Assembly (NCBI RefSeq): GCF_002994745.2
Contig: NC_037094.1
Location: 3,084,001 to 3,148,000, forward strand
From: Rosa chinensis
Lineage: Eukaryota; Streptophyta; Magnoliopsida; Rosales; Rosaceae
Length of the DNA stretch: 64,000 bases
Direction: 5' to 3'
Part shown: piece after piece, positions 45,622 to 57,400 of the stretch
How positions within the stretch are numbered: position 1 is the stretch's first letter
Layout of the letters: each line of letters begins with the position of its first letter
The notes under the pieces: model-generated
What the model saw: the letters and a program-made list of their open reading frames with translations, nothing else
Databases searched by the model: none
What the model was told of the DNA's origin: nothing
Position numbers and translations under genes: made by a program

Positions 45622-47367
45622 CTAAGCACTGATTTTTTCCATCTCTTGCTTAAGTGCATTAGCCCTAACCAAGCTCCCAATGGTATTCACAGCCAACTTC
45701 AAATCCTCCCATGGGTTCCCAGGCACCACCCTTTTGTACAAATAACTATCAAAGGTCATCTTCTGCACATACTCATCTGCACACATCTCCACAAACGCTT
45801 CTCTCGCCGGGTTCGACCTGTAAAACACCTTCTGCAAGATATCGAGCACCTTGTAAGTCGGCCAGTAAGTCTTGTCCCACTTCTCCAAATAGTTCCTCAA
45901 GTCCCCTTCGTTTATCATCCTCTTCCCATTCTCTGATCCCTCAACAATGGCCTCGGCACACATCCTTCCACTCTTTGCTGCAAAGTAGATACCTTCACCC
46001 GAGCATTTGGTGACATACCCGGCTGCATCACCGACCAGTGCTACTCTCCCCGCTAGCCTTCTTGGGCGGGGGTGTTCAGGGATCGGATGTGCCTCCACTC
46101 GTAGAATCTTTCCGCCTAAAATCTTGTCCTTGGCTCGGTTTCTTGTTGCTAGCTGGAACTTCTTGATGTCTCCTTTGTGTGTCACAGTACCTGTTCCAAC
46201 TGCAACATGATCACACTTGGGGAACACCCACCCGTAAAAGTCTGGCGACACATCATCACCTACATACATCTCTGCCAAGTTCTCGTAGTACACCATTTTG
46301 TCATCAGGGATCTTGATCCTCTCCTGAAACACACAAAAATCAAGAATTTACCAAGAATGAATCAAATACCGCACCAGTTGAGCATGTCACTATTGCTAGC
46401 TGTTCAGTACGTGTTTATAAACAACCATCATATCTTCAGTGCAACCTTTAGAAATGCTTCAGCAGGAAGTGCTTTCTCCCAAAGCACTTCTTTTAGAAAC
46501 CCACAAGCACTAAACTTTTAACTAATTTTGACACTAATAAATTAACTAATTCACTGCTCACACTAGTCCAATTAATATAAACATATTCTCTTTAATTAGG
46601 TAGCACCTTCCTACATGCAAAACCCAACTTCAAATCAAACCGATGCAGATAGTTCATAGTACCTGAAACGCAATCGCGTACTCATAATCACCGGCATCAA
46701 TGGACTTAGCCACTCTGGAATTAGCCCCATCAGCTCCAATCACAGCATCAACCTCCAAAGTCTTCTTCACACCAACCCCGCCGGCCTTGCCGTCATACTC
46801 AGTATAATGCAACACATACGGCGAGGTCCCATCCCCCTGACTCGGACTATCCATCTTCAAAAACAACCCATTAATCACACTCGCCCCATTCTCACTAGCC
46901 CTGTTCCTCAGGTAATTATCCAGCACTTCTCGCCGCACCATCCCAATGTACTCGTGCGGCTTCAGCGTCTGCCCGATATCCACCGCCACATTCGACGGCG
47001 ATATCATCTTCATCTTGGTGACTCTCCGGTCAATGATATCCAACGGCAGGTCAAACTCCCCCACCATGCAGAGCGGGATAGCTCCGCCGCAGGGCTTGCA
47101 GTTGTCCATTTTCCGCTCAATCAGAAACGTCTCGACTCCGCCCTTCGCCAGCGTCTCGGCGGCGGCGCCTCCTGCTGGGCCGCCTCCGATGACGGCGACG
47201 CGGAGGTTGCGGCCGGCAACTTTCGGGCTGGTTTTCGCAGCGAGAACGCGGAAAGTGCGCGGTGATGATGGGAATGAGGAAATGGGCTTTGACTGGGAGG
47301 TGAAGCTGGGGTTTTCGAGGGTGGATTGGCGGAGGCCGACGAAGGACTTGAGAGCAATGGAGGCCAT
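45622..47367 (-). CDS. CHLP: geranylgeranyl diphosphate reductase, chloroplastic
   Basis: Two exons, 47367-46663 and 46323-45622, join in phase at AIAFQ/ERIKIPDD (donor GTACTA, acceptor TTTCAG) to give 468 residues, the usual family length. The N-terminus is a transit peptide (MASIALKSFVGLRQS). The FAD-binding Rossmann motif is LRVAVIGGGPAGGAAAETLA at about residue 55, followed by DNCKPCGGAIPLCMV, VIGADGANSRVAKSID and the second FAD motif VALVGDAAGYVTKCSGEGIY. The enzyme reduces the geranylgeranyl group to phytyl using NADPH, supplying phytol for chlorophyll, tocopherol and phylloquinone synthesis. The gene follows MDH in the same orientation, about 1.5 kb upstream of the MDH start. No defects are seen. 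Confidence 0.97.
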
Positions 47368-47758
47368 TTTGGGTGGTGGAGGTGGAGGTGGAGGAGAGAC
47401 GAGAGTGAGTGGGAGGTGGGGGAGTGCGAAGGTTTATGTTTTTGCGGGATATGGTTTGGGATACAAGGGGGGAGGTGGCCGTTGGATTGGGGGGAATGGA
47501 GGGCTGGGATTTTATTGGGAAATTCCGATAGATTTTCGGGTTGGTTTTTTTGGAATTTTATGATTGTGTTCTGGGAGTTTGTAGTGGGTGACTTGATGCC
47601 ACGTTGTGTACTTTTCCAATGGATGCGTTTCACTCTGGTGGGTTCGGAAGTATCATACATGCAACCACTTGATATCTGCCACGTAACCCACTTTCTCTAG
47701 TTTACTGTAATGCCGGAGCTTAACCACCTCAGATGTAAATTTAATGGTAAATCCGTAA

Positions 47759-48380
47759 GGGAGAAATATCACTTTGGTCATCGAATTATGGTTTGCTCGA
47801 CACTTTGGTCATCCAACTTTTAAAAACTTCATTTTGGTCATCGAACTATCTCACTGTATATCACTTTGGTCATTCCTTCAGTTTTCTCTGTTAACTCCAG
47901 GGGTTTTTTGGAGATGAAATGTTTTACCCGCTATTTTTATAACTTAATCCAATTTTCCCCGCCTAAACATAAAACTTTATCCAATTTTGCCAACTTTTCG
48001 CTCCTTTTATTCATGCATTCATCATCAGTAATCAAAGCATAAAATAGAGAAAAATAATCGAGTAAGAGAATGATTCAAAGTGAGGGAATATAAGAGGAAG
48101 AAAAATATTGTTTTAATAAATCGAGGAATTATAAGAGGGAAAAGTTGACAAAATTGGATGAAGTTTTTATGTTTATGCGGGAAAAGTTGGATTAAGTTAC
48201 AAAAATGGCGAGTAAATCTTTAAATCTCTAAAATACCCTTGGAGTTAACAGAGAAAACAGACGGAATGACCAAAGTGATATGCGATGATATAGTTCGATG
48301 ACCAAAATGAAGTTTTTAAAAGTTGGATGACCAAAGTGTCGAGCGAGCCATAGTTCGATGACCAAAGTGATATTTCTGCC
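47759..48380. mobile_element. 622-bp Mutator-type MITE
   Basis: Terminal inverted repeats of at least 155 bp (left starts gggagaaatatcactttggt, right read inward ggcagaaatatcactttggt); weaker inverted similarity continues almost to the centre. A perfect 9-bp duplication AATCCGTAA flanks it (47750-47758 and 48381-48389). Each arm contains four spaced copies of cactttggtcat or cattttggtcat. There is no coding capacity. Confidence 0.88.
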
Positions 48381-48389
48381 AATCCGTAA

Positions 48390-48960
48390 ATATAGTTATT
48401 TTATTTTTCACTGTTAAATTTATAGCTAACGGCAATTGAGCATAATTTTCATGATCAGTAACTGATCAGGTAAACACTACTGTTGTAATAATTGTCATAG
48501 TTATTTTTAGAGGTAATTCCCGCATACCCAAAAATCCTTGGTATTTTTCCCAACTGCCCAACACTTTGGTATTTCACTATTGATGAAAGACAAAGACTAT
48601 CAGGGATAGTTTTAACAAACAAATGCCCTTTGTATTCTATGTTGACCTTAGATTCCTCTACCGTTCTATTCAACAAAAAGGAACAGTAAAAAACTTCAAA
48701 ACAAAAACAAGACTAGCCTTCAAGATGCCACATTTCGCCTAACGACTTCCTGTCTAAACGGCTACTCACAGGGCGGAATCACTGCTGCTTGTCCTAATTT
48801 TTTCTGTTTTAAAACTGATTCTTTTGGCTGAACAGTAAAGCTTTAGAACTTTAGCTTTCCATGGGATGCATGCATTTGAATGTTCAAACTTTGACATAGT
48901 AAATTATGCATGATAAAGATAAATGTAAAGATAATGACATAAACATTTTATAAATTAAAG
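48390..48960. other. intergenic DNA, nothing recognised
   Basis: AT-rich sequence between the MITE and the pararetroviral integrant. No ORF with a known domain and no clear repeat pair. Confidence 0.4.
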
Positions 48961-49140
48961 AAGTGGGTGAACATCCATCTGAATTTATTTATTCAAATAT
49001 ACATATGAACTTTAAACAATCAGAGCCTCATTCTCAGGTAAACAGCAAAGGCTGTTTAGCTATCCATAAGAATGAGAACAGTTACTTACTTGTACCGAAA
49101 GCACACTACTTCACACCTAAACAGGAAAGGAAGCACACTG

Positions 49141-49230
49141 CTTATTCTATTTTTTTATTTTCAGAGGAGTTTTTCTGATCTAAACTTCGAATGCCTTCTA
49201 GGAGAAGCTAAAGTTCCTTATATAGGGAGC
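49141..49230 (-). promoter_or_regulatory. pararetroviral promoter and nearby poly(A) signal
   Basis: On the minus strand a TATA box CTATATAAGG (49216-49225) lies about 230 bp beyond the end of the coding frame, where the promoter of the pregenomic RNA sits in circular pararetroviral genomes. An AATAAA-like signal lies about 65 bases further on (near 49155). Both assignments are from position and motif only. Confidence 0.45.
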
Positions 49231-49456
49231 GGAACTCAAACCAGAATTCAAAAAACAAAATGTACAGGACAACTCCGTGACTCTTGCTTTTCGTAGTGCT
49301 CCTGTTGGTGGAGGTCGGTCAGGGAAAAGCAAAAGGAAAAATGTGAAATGTTTTTCACTTAACCTTTTCTTTTTGAAAAGGAAAAAGAAAAAGTAGCTTT
49401 AGAAAAGTCTAAAGTTCTACAGTTGCTATTTTGGTGCTGATTCATCACCCGTAGCT

Positions 49457-52400
49457 TCACATGTTCTCGTCCGTTTCAGAATGGTGGCCAAAGACAAAGG
49501 AGTTGTTGTCTGTCTGGGCCATGCGAGTTGTTGTTGCATTATCCTCGACGTCTGTATCAACATACATCTTGTAGTGGTTGTCATTTTCAAGCTTTTCCAC
49601 CCAACGCATGCATGCCATTGTCGAATCTATCTCTTTTCTGTTTAGAGATAGGAATATATCGCTGCTGACTACGTCAGAATGATCGTAAGCAGTGATAATT
49701 GTCTTTTCTCCTGCTGCCAGGAATGTGTTGTTGCTGTCTTCAGAGATGACGTTTTTGATGTAGTCAAGAGCCATGGCCTTCATCAAGGGAATGCTAGAAT
49801 TTGGTTGGCCGTTGTATGCTACACAGGCTGGTTGAAGATATCTTCTTTGAATAATTCTCACATAATGATATGGAGGAATATATTCAACTTCACCATCTGT
49901 CTTCTGGATCCATTCTGGAGGAGTGGATCTGAACTTCAGACGAAGCATACAGTTGTCTTTTCTGATGTTCTTAACCGTGTTGACAATAATAGGTGGCAAG
50001 CCTCTTAGATCATCATTAGTTTTGGTCCACAAATTATGGACAAAACCATTTTCAACAAGCCACAGCTTGTGTTCTTGAGGATGTTCACTCTGAACATTTA
50101 CCAGGTATCTTCCAACATATGGTCCTGAGACAATAAAGAGGGTTGGAGGAACTAGGTTTTCAGGATTGTGCCTTCCTATCAGATTATGGAATTCATACCA
50201 GTGTGATTCATTGAGTGCCATGATAGGGACCCTAGCACTTTCTGGACTTTCAAGGAAGGATAGTTTTTCTTTCCTTACAGCACTCTGCTGTGTATGAAGC
50301 TCTTCACCTTGTGGTCTACCATTCTCGTAGAGTTCTTCAGCTAATGCAAACAGAGCTGGGAACATTAATCCACTGCTTCTTTCTTGAAAGGCAAATAAGA
50401 GATTGTCCAGGATTGCCTTCTGGTGATAAGCTAGTCTCCTGCCAGTTCTGAACACAGGAGTATCAAAAGTTCTTAATTCATAATTAAAAACATTTATAAC
50501 TCCACTCGGAGTTGGTCTGCTTTTTGGCAAAGCAGCAGCCATCAACGGTCTTGATGTGCCTTTACCGTCTGCCGTTTGAGACGGGCTAGCCAATCCTTTA
50601 CCCTGGGTTTGATCAGTTGAAGCCAAGCCTTTTGGGCTTAGCAGAAACCTTTTAAGGATTTTCTCCTTGGTTTCTTTTGGATCCTCTTCAGGTTCCTGTT
50701 CTTTCCCAGTCCTTCTGCTTCTGGGATTACGACCTTCGTCGTCTTCTCTTTGGCTGAACATTGCCAGTTCTCTGGTCAATGCGTCTGGAAGATAGTTCTT
50801 GTTACCTGCAATTAATTCAACAGTATAATCATATTGGTTAAGAAATAATTGCCAGTTTGCTAATCTTCCTCTATCAGCAGCTTTGTGAAGTTTAAAATTT
50901 TTAAAATTCTTTACTCTAGCACAATCGGTGCGGACAGTAAAGGTTTTTCCCAGATAAGCTGGAGAATTTAAAATCGTTTTCTTGACAGCTAAAATTTCTT
51001 TTTCCCCTGTGGGATAATTCAGTTCTGCAGGGCTGAACTTGCCACTACAAAATTTGCAGATCTTTTCAATGTTAGTTCCAGGCGCTCTCGCTAGAACAAC
51101 ACCGGACCAGTAATTATCACTCGCATCTGTCTGGAGGATAATTTCATCATTCTCTTCTGGTTGTTGAAGAGGAGGGAGGTTCTTGCAGAGGTTTTTTATC
51201 TGCTTCACGATCTTTTCATCATCTTCTGTGAAGTTCCATTTTCTTTTGGAACTTGTCTTAGGAGATAACATTGTTGTTAACCCTGAGATTCTAGGGATGA
51301 AATCTCTCCCATAATTTATGACACCAAGGAATCTCTCTAGACTCTTAGCATCAGGGATTCTGTCTGGGAACTTCCAGATCTTTTCAAGGATGTGAGGTTG
51401 GAGCTTTATGACTCCATTCTTGATGTTTATTCCTAGGAAATCAACTTCATCAAGGATAAAGAAGATTTTCTTCTCGCCTAGGATAATTCCATGCTGAACT
51501 ATCAGCTTTGCTACCTCGTGGAGGTGCTTCATGTGTTCTTCTCTGTTTTTGGAGAAGACCAGGATGTCATCTATGTAGACGACACAGAACTCCGCTACAT
51601 GCTTGAAGATGTTGTCCATCTTTCTTTGAAAGATTGAGGGAGCTTGCTTGAGACCAAAAGGCATTACCAGCCACTCGTAATGACCTTGTGGTGTTCCAAA
51701 TGCAGTGAGAGGTACACTCTCTGGATGCATCTTGACCTGCCAGAAACCCAACTTTGCATCGAATTTCGAAAAGACTTTAGCTCCTCTGAGCTGGTTGATC
51801 AGGACTCTGACTTGAGCAATCTGATATCCGTCTTTGACAGTCTTTTTGTTGACATCTCTATAGTCAATCACCATTCTAGCTTTGCCTCGTAGATTCTCTG
51901 CATGATTTCTCACGTAGAATGCTGGAGCATGATGAGGGCTAGTGGAAGGTTGGATTAATCTCTTTTTCAGGAGATCTTCAATATCACTTCTGAATTCTTT
52001 TTGATCTTCCTCTTTGTACTGAGGAATAGCTTTGACATGGCAGATAGCGTTCATGTCATGCAATCTCAATTCACAGACCACTGGGTCTTTTTCCCAAAAC
52101 TTCTGAGGATTTGTATCCACATTCTGCTCGAGTAGTTTCTTGATTTTGTCAAGAGTGGGAGTTTGTTGAGACTCAAGCTTGTTCTGAAAGTGCTTGAGGT
52201 TGTGCTCATGGATGAAACTAGCTTCTTCATCTTTACTAGCTTCTTCTTCTTCTTCTTCTGAAGATTCTTCAACAAGCAGTTCTTCTTGTTGTTTGATTTG
52301 GAGTATGGGCTGAAATTTGGGTTTGTAGGGATCACCACTATTCTGTTGCGATCTCTGATAGTGAGTAGTAAAACCGGGACCTACCACACTGAATGCATGT

Positions 52401-55400
52401 GTGAGTCGGTCTGCCCAGAACACCCGTTCTCCTTTCCTGAAGCCGATCGCTTCTTCATCCTGAATGAATCGTTGTTGGAGAATAAAGTCATTGCCCAACA
52501 AGAAATCAGATCCTTGGCCTTCAGATTGCCAAACATTCTGGATGATAAATGTTCCTCCACCAATGGTGATATGAACATTTTTTGCTACTTTCTTCATGGT
52601 GAGATGGCTTCCATCAAAAGTAACACCAGTAGCTGACTTCTTTTTATCTTCTTTCCAGAGTTCGTCTGGAATTGCAAATCATTTTGCAACAGTAAATCCC
52701 GATCCATTATCTACAAAAGCATGTAGATGATATTTTCTGTGATCAGGGAATTTTAGTCCAATCTCTATGTAGTTGCTGTATCTGCTTGTAGAGACGACCT
52801 TTGATTGCTGAGACTCATTTTTCTGAGCCTGTTCCTTCGGAATGAACGGTTTACATTCTTCTGGAATATTTTCTTGAGTGGGAGATTCAGCAAAACTAAC
52901 TGATTTTGTATCATCCCAATCTGTAGGAATCACCTCTTTGTTATCTGGCTTATTGTACCAGGCAGGAGGATCATATCTGACTTTGTAATCAAACTTGCCC
53001 GAAGGTTGGCCAAGTAGATCCCACGTGCCAGTAGTCTCTCGTCGTTCTAAGAGATGAACAGTTTCTGGTGGTTTCACCAGTTCAGTAGTTTCTGGTTTTT
53101 CAACCAGTTCAATATCCTCATCGATTTTTTCTTCATCGATGATTTCTTCCTTTTTCGGGGAAGATGGTTGTTCCATGGTTTCCCGGAACAGAGTTTCTGA
53201 TTCTTTTGCCTTTTGTTCGGCAAAATACTCTTCATATTCTTGTTCAACCAGCTGGCTGACAAGACCATTTTTGGTTTTTCTTCTTGCTTCAGCTATGAAA
53301 CATTCTTTATGATAAGTCTTCTTAGACTCTTCACAGAACATAGGAAGACCATTCTTTTCGTGACAAAAGCAGTAGTCACAAACGAATGAACCAGGGTTCA
53401 CCTGATAGGAAGACATGAAGGATTTTGTCTTGCTTTCTTCCCAGTTTTTTATTTTTAAAACATTCATTTGTCTAGATTCGAGGTACTCTACCTCAGAATC
53501 AGACTCTTCTGATGAACTTTCTTCTTCAGACTCTTCAGACCAGGCAGAGTAAACTGACCTGTTGTCTTCTTCATCATCAGAATAGGCTATTTCGTAGCCT
53601 TTTATATTTGCTACCTCTACTATTTGCTCATATTCTTCAAAGAGAGCTTTAGTAGATCTTTTACCCTTTTCTGGGCATTCATTGGCATAGTGCCCTTCAA
53701 CTTTGCATAACCAACATCTGCAAGCTTTCTTGCTAGGTTGATGCGGATGAGTATTCTTTTTCTTGAAGAACTTCTTCTTTGGATCTTTATCCTGTTGCTT
53801 CTTGTAATTGGAGCTTTTCTTGAATCTCCAATTCTTCTCCTGATTACCCTTTTTGAATTTTTTGGAGTAATATTTTTCTTTTTTCTTCTTTCTGTGGAAT
53901 TTGGATTCATGACATCCCCAGTTTGTGGGCATATCCAGTATTCCGTAACAGAAATTTTCAACTCCCTTGAGTTGTTTCTTAGCCATCTTAGCTCTAAGAT
54001 TGGCTTTGCATTGCTCCTTCAATAGTTGCCGGATTCTGTCGGCAATTCCCCCAACTGAAAATCTTTCAATTGGTTTTGCAGCTATGCTTTCTCTCACAGC
54101 TGTTCTCCATGGTTCAGGGAGCTTTCTGTGCAACAGATTAACTAGATCAGTATTCTCTAGTTCACCAATTGTACAGTAATATTCCTGAAATTCATTCAGG
54201 TATTCTTCGAAATATCTCATGTCACAGATTTTGAGAGCATAGATATTCGACTTTGCCGTTTCTTTGGCTTTCTCACTCAGATTTGAGAGATCTCCACAGA
54301 ATTGATCGTACAGGGGTACTGCAAAATCATATGGAGACTTTGAATTTTTGATTTCTTCAAGCCAGTCTCTTCCTCTGGCAGTTTCTTTGAAAGATAGGTA
54401 GTACTTTTTTGCCACTCTAGTAAGAGTAGTTTCATAGTACACCTGCAAATCTGGTGCTTCGAATTTGCCAAGGGTAAGTGCAGAAGCCATCATCAGGCTA
54501 CCTACCCATTGGTCGATAGTTTTTCTTTTGTCTAGACTCTTGTCTAGATTCAACCAGATGCCGTAGTTTGTGATAGGAACTCTTGGCAGATTGTCCTCTG
54601 GGACAAATCTCTGGGAATTTCTTTCTCCTTTTTTACCCGTGGGGGCTTTCTGGATTGGGAGTTTTATTTCCCTTGTTTCCTTTTTTATGAAAGTTCTGGA
54701 GCTCTCTCCCTCTTCCATTTCAATATCTTGATAAGGAAAGACTTTTCTTGTCTTTCTGCATTTGAATTCTTTCATTTCCTCGATTAGTTTTTCTAATCGT
54801 TCAGGACTTTCACAATTTTCAGCTTCTTTGTAGAGATCATAGAGCCTCTCAGCTCTGAGCATATGGGCTGGTCTGAGTAGATCAGCTTCTAAATCTTCTT
54901 CTGATATTGGCTCTTCAATAGTGGGTTTTGTACCACTGACACCGGCTTCTCTGGTGCTGTAGCTTCTTCTCAGAAGACTGCTGTTTATCCTGATGTTTTC
55001 AGGACAGACATCACTTTTCCTGTGATCGTCGAAGTTGAGGCTGATTTCTCCAGTTCTTCTACTCTCGTAGATCTTTGCTTTTACTCTTTCCGGTAGCTTT
55101 TTGGGACCGGATAATTTCCATTCAAGAGGAAAAGTTACTTCATTCCAAGCAACCTTGTGAATTTGTTGTGAATGGTTCTTCTGGCTTGTGAGGAATCCAG
55201 TAGTGAGACCAGGGATGTTGGAGATCCGTGTCTTTGGTTCTACTGTAGTGCTCATCAGTTTGTAGTATACTCTGTATACTATAGCCAATTCTTGCATTTC
55301 TTCTTTCATGGATATTCCATCTGTCTTGACTCTCAGTCTGAGGCAGTGGGCTGCATCTTTCAAGCTGGTTGAAAAGTTGGGGAAGCAGTTGAAATATGCT

Positions 55401-56239
55401 ACCTGGTTGCATAGTGATGCTTCTAGAGTTCCCAACAGACTAGCTTGGAAGTCTGTCAATCTGTTGTCTTGCAGGACACATAGGACTGAACAGTTGATGC
55501 CTTATCTTGCCAACAGTTTTATGCCGACTTGGACTGCTCCAATGTGCATAAATTGGTACTGCTTTGCTTGTGCTCTGGCGACTTCAGCAGGGGTGATCAT
55601 CAAGAGATCTGTTTCTCCTGTTGTTGAAGGGGTTGTGAATTCAAGTACTTTGAAATGATGGCTATCCATCAGGTCAAATGTTCCCCGTCTGTAGATCTGT
55701 TTGAAATCTAGCTTTGGAATTGAGGAGTTTTTTACCTCATGCTCGATCTCATTGTATTCAAATTCTTCAGAATTTAGGAGTTGAACTCCTTTCTTTTTCC
55801 CAAAGATGCTTAACATCTTCATTTCTCTTTTTTCTGTATTCTCCGGGTTTTCATACCGGATACTAGTCTGACTAGTAGATGGTTCCAGAAAAATCATGCT
55901 AGGAACACGATTTGTATCTGGTTTTTCTAATGGTTTGAACCCATTAGTCTTCTTTTTTACTGTAGGCAATTTCTTGTCCTTCAGTATAGATTCCAGCGTT
56001 TTTTGCTGTTCTTTGATTTTTCTACTGACACTCGTCAGCTTTTCTTCTTCCGTTTTTGGAAGATCTTTGATATAATCCAGTTTGTTTTCCAATCTTTCCA
56101 ATTGGTGTATTATAGCAGGAATTTTTTCTAGTGTCGACTGACATCTAGATATTTCTAGTAACATCTTCTGATATTTCTCATCAGAAGCTTTCAGTAGAGA
56201 ATTTATTTTCTCTAATAACAATTCTGACATTGTCCCCAT
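49457..56239 (-). pseudogene. pararetroviral polyprotein frame with two in-frame stops
   Basis: One minus-strand frame of 2261 codons from ATG 56237-56239 to the stop at 49457-49459, broken by stops at 55502-55504 and 52679-52681. N-terminal coiled coil (about residues 1-95), then a movement-protein domain spanning the first stop. A basic coat-protein region follows, with a CCHC knuckle (CWLCKVEGHYANEC, about 53670-53715) and a second Cys/His cluster (about 53310-53395). The protease active-site region lies just before the second stop (DNGSG, about 52700). Then comes reverse transcriptase with VYIDDILVF (about 51565-51590) and RNase H with LQTDASDNYWSG (about 51110-51145). A 390-residue C-terminal extension of unknown function completes the frame. 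Acidic Glu-rich stretches occur near 52210-52270. Not expected to be expressed whole. Confidence 0.88.
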
Positions 56240-56271
56240 TAAGGAGGGGTTCTCCTTTGAGCCTTTTACAA

Positions 56272-56283
56272 GCTCTGATACCA
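56272..56283 (-). other. pararetroviral primer-binding site (initiator-Met tRNA)
   Basis: The minus strand reads TGGTATCAGAGC, about 33 bases upstream of the polyprotein ATG. This is the conserved start of minus-strand DNA synthesis in plant pararetroviruses and sets nucleotide 1 by convention. Confidence 0.85.
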
Positions 56284-56530
56284 GTGGTGTGCGGATCTAA
56301 CCAATGCTCAAATAATCTAGAGGTTTTTGTTCCTCTTCCAGAACATATAGGAGTTTTTCTATCTCTATCTGCAGTTCTTTAGTAGTATGTTTGCATATAG
56401 CTACTAACTCAAGTCTGTCTACAACTGAAATTATGAATAGTAATTTGTACTGTTTACCTTTCGAATTAGAGGATAACTGTTAGCTTCATATATATATTCA
56501 AATGAAACAAACTCTGATGGGCCCACCACG

Positions 56531-57400
56531 TTTCTAAAACAACATATATAGTAGAATAAACTTATGAAAGAGACATATGCAGATGCAGACTCTGACAGAC
56601 CAAAACAGCAAAGGGGTACTAATGGTAGGGATTTTGAAAAGATGGGTAGGTAGGAAAGAAAATGAGAAAAAGTTGTGTAAGAGGGAACAAAAATAATACA
56701 CTGGGGTGTATGAGAAGTATTTTCCCAGATTTGGGGTGTATGAGCATTAACCCTTATTTTTAAGCATAAATTTTAAGTAATATCAATTTAGGACAAAATT
56801 GTGAAATATTACAACTATTTTCCCAAGTTTCTCGATATGTTACAAGTTAGACCCCTATTGCTATAGAGATCATGTACATCATAGCATTAAAAGCCACCGA
56901 AGGCATTACAGAAATTGAAATAGAGGATAATTAATAAACCAAATACAATTTTGCAAATATGACTGACCTAAACTTGCAAATAAATGATTATATGCAATTG
57001 TACTAATTAGTGTTCTTTTCAGCTCATAATGAATCGATGTATTAATATAGACCAATTTGATGTGACAATAGAAGTAGACTTGGCCTATCTTCATCGTTTA
57101 GAAAGAGAAAATTAGACTTCGTCTATTAATAAAACTTGTCTATGTTTATGTAACCTTTGTCAATGTATTGCAAAATTTTCCTCATAAATGATGAACAAGT
57201 TTTATCTTAACCAAAGTGTGGACTCACTTTGGTTTACTTAGCCAAGCTTAGTAGCTTGGTTAGGTGCTTGTATTTATGAGGTTAGGTGGTTATATTTATG
57301 AGTTGGAATGATATTAAGGAAACCATTGCTTGTTCAAGGAAGTTGTTGGCATGACTTTAAGAAAAAAGATCTTATTTATAACATGATGTGATTTAATTAA
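56531..57400. other. intergenic DNA, nothing recognised
   Basis: AT-rich sequence with short purine runs; no coding frame with a known domain. A repeated ggggtgtatgag motif occurs at about 56703 and 56736. Confidence 0.4.

Larger units (their letters stand above)
48960..56530 (-). mobile_element. endogenous pararetrovirus (Caulimoviridae, Petuvirus-like)
   Basis: About 7.5 kb of viral-type sequence in minus orientation: primer site, one very long coding frame (56239-49457), then a promoter-like region. There are no LTRs and no integrase. The order movement protein, coat protein with CCHC knuckle, aspartic protease, reverse transcriptase, RNase H in one frame is that of single-polyprotein plant pararetroviruses such as Petuvirus; Florendovirus ORF1 is an alternative. 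Outer borders are estimates, because I could not find a terminal repeat or target duplication. The two internal stops mark it as a decayed genomic copy, although the rest of the frame is remarkably open. Confidence 0.85.

Noticed and set aside
46946..47660. long frames on both strands around the CHLP first exon
   Set aside because: They are shadows of the CHLP coding exon and its leader; composition is biased and there are no domains.
49457..52597. Gypsy retrotransposon interpretation
   Set aside because: Reverse transcriptase is of the Gypsy/Caulimoviridae type, but there is no integrase or LTR, and movement/coat-like regions precede it in the same frame.
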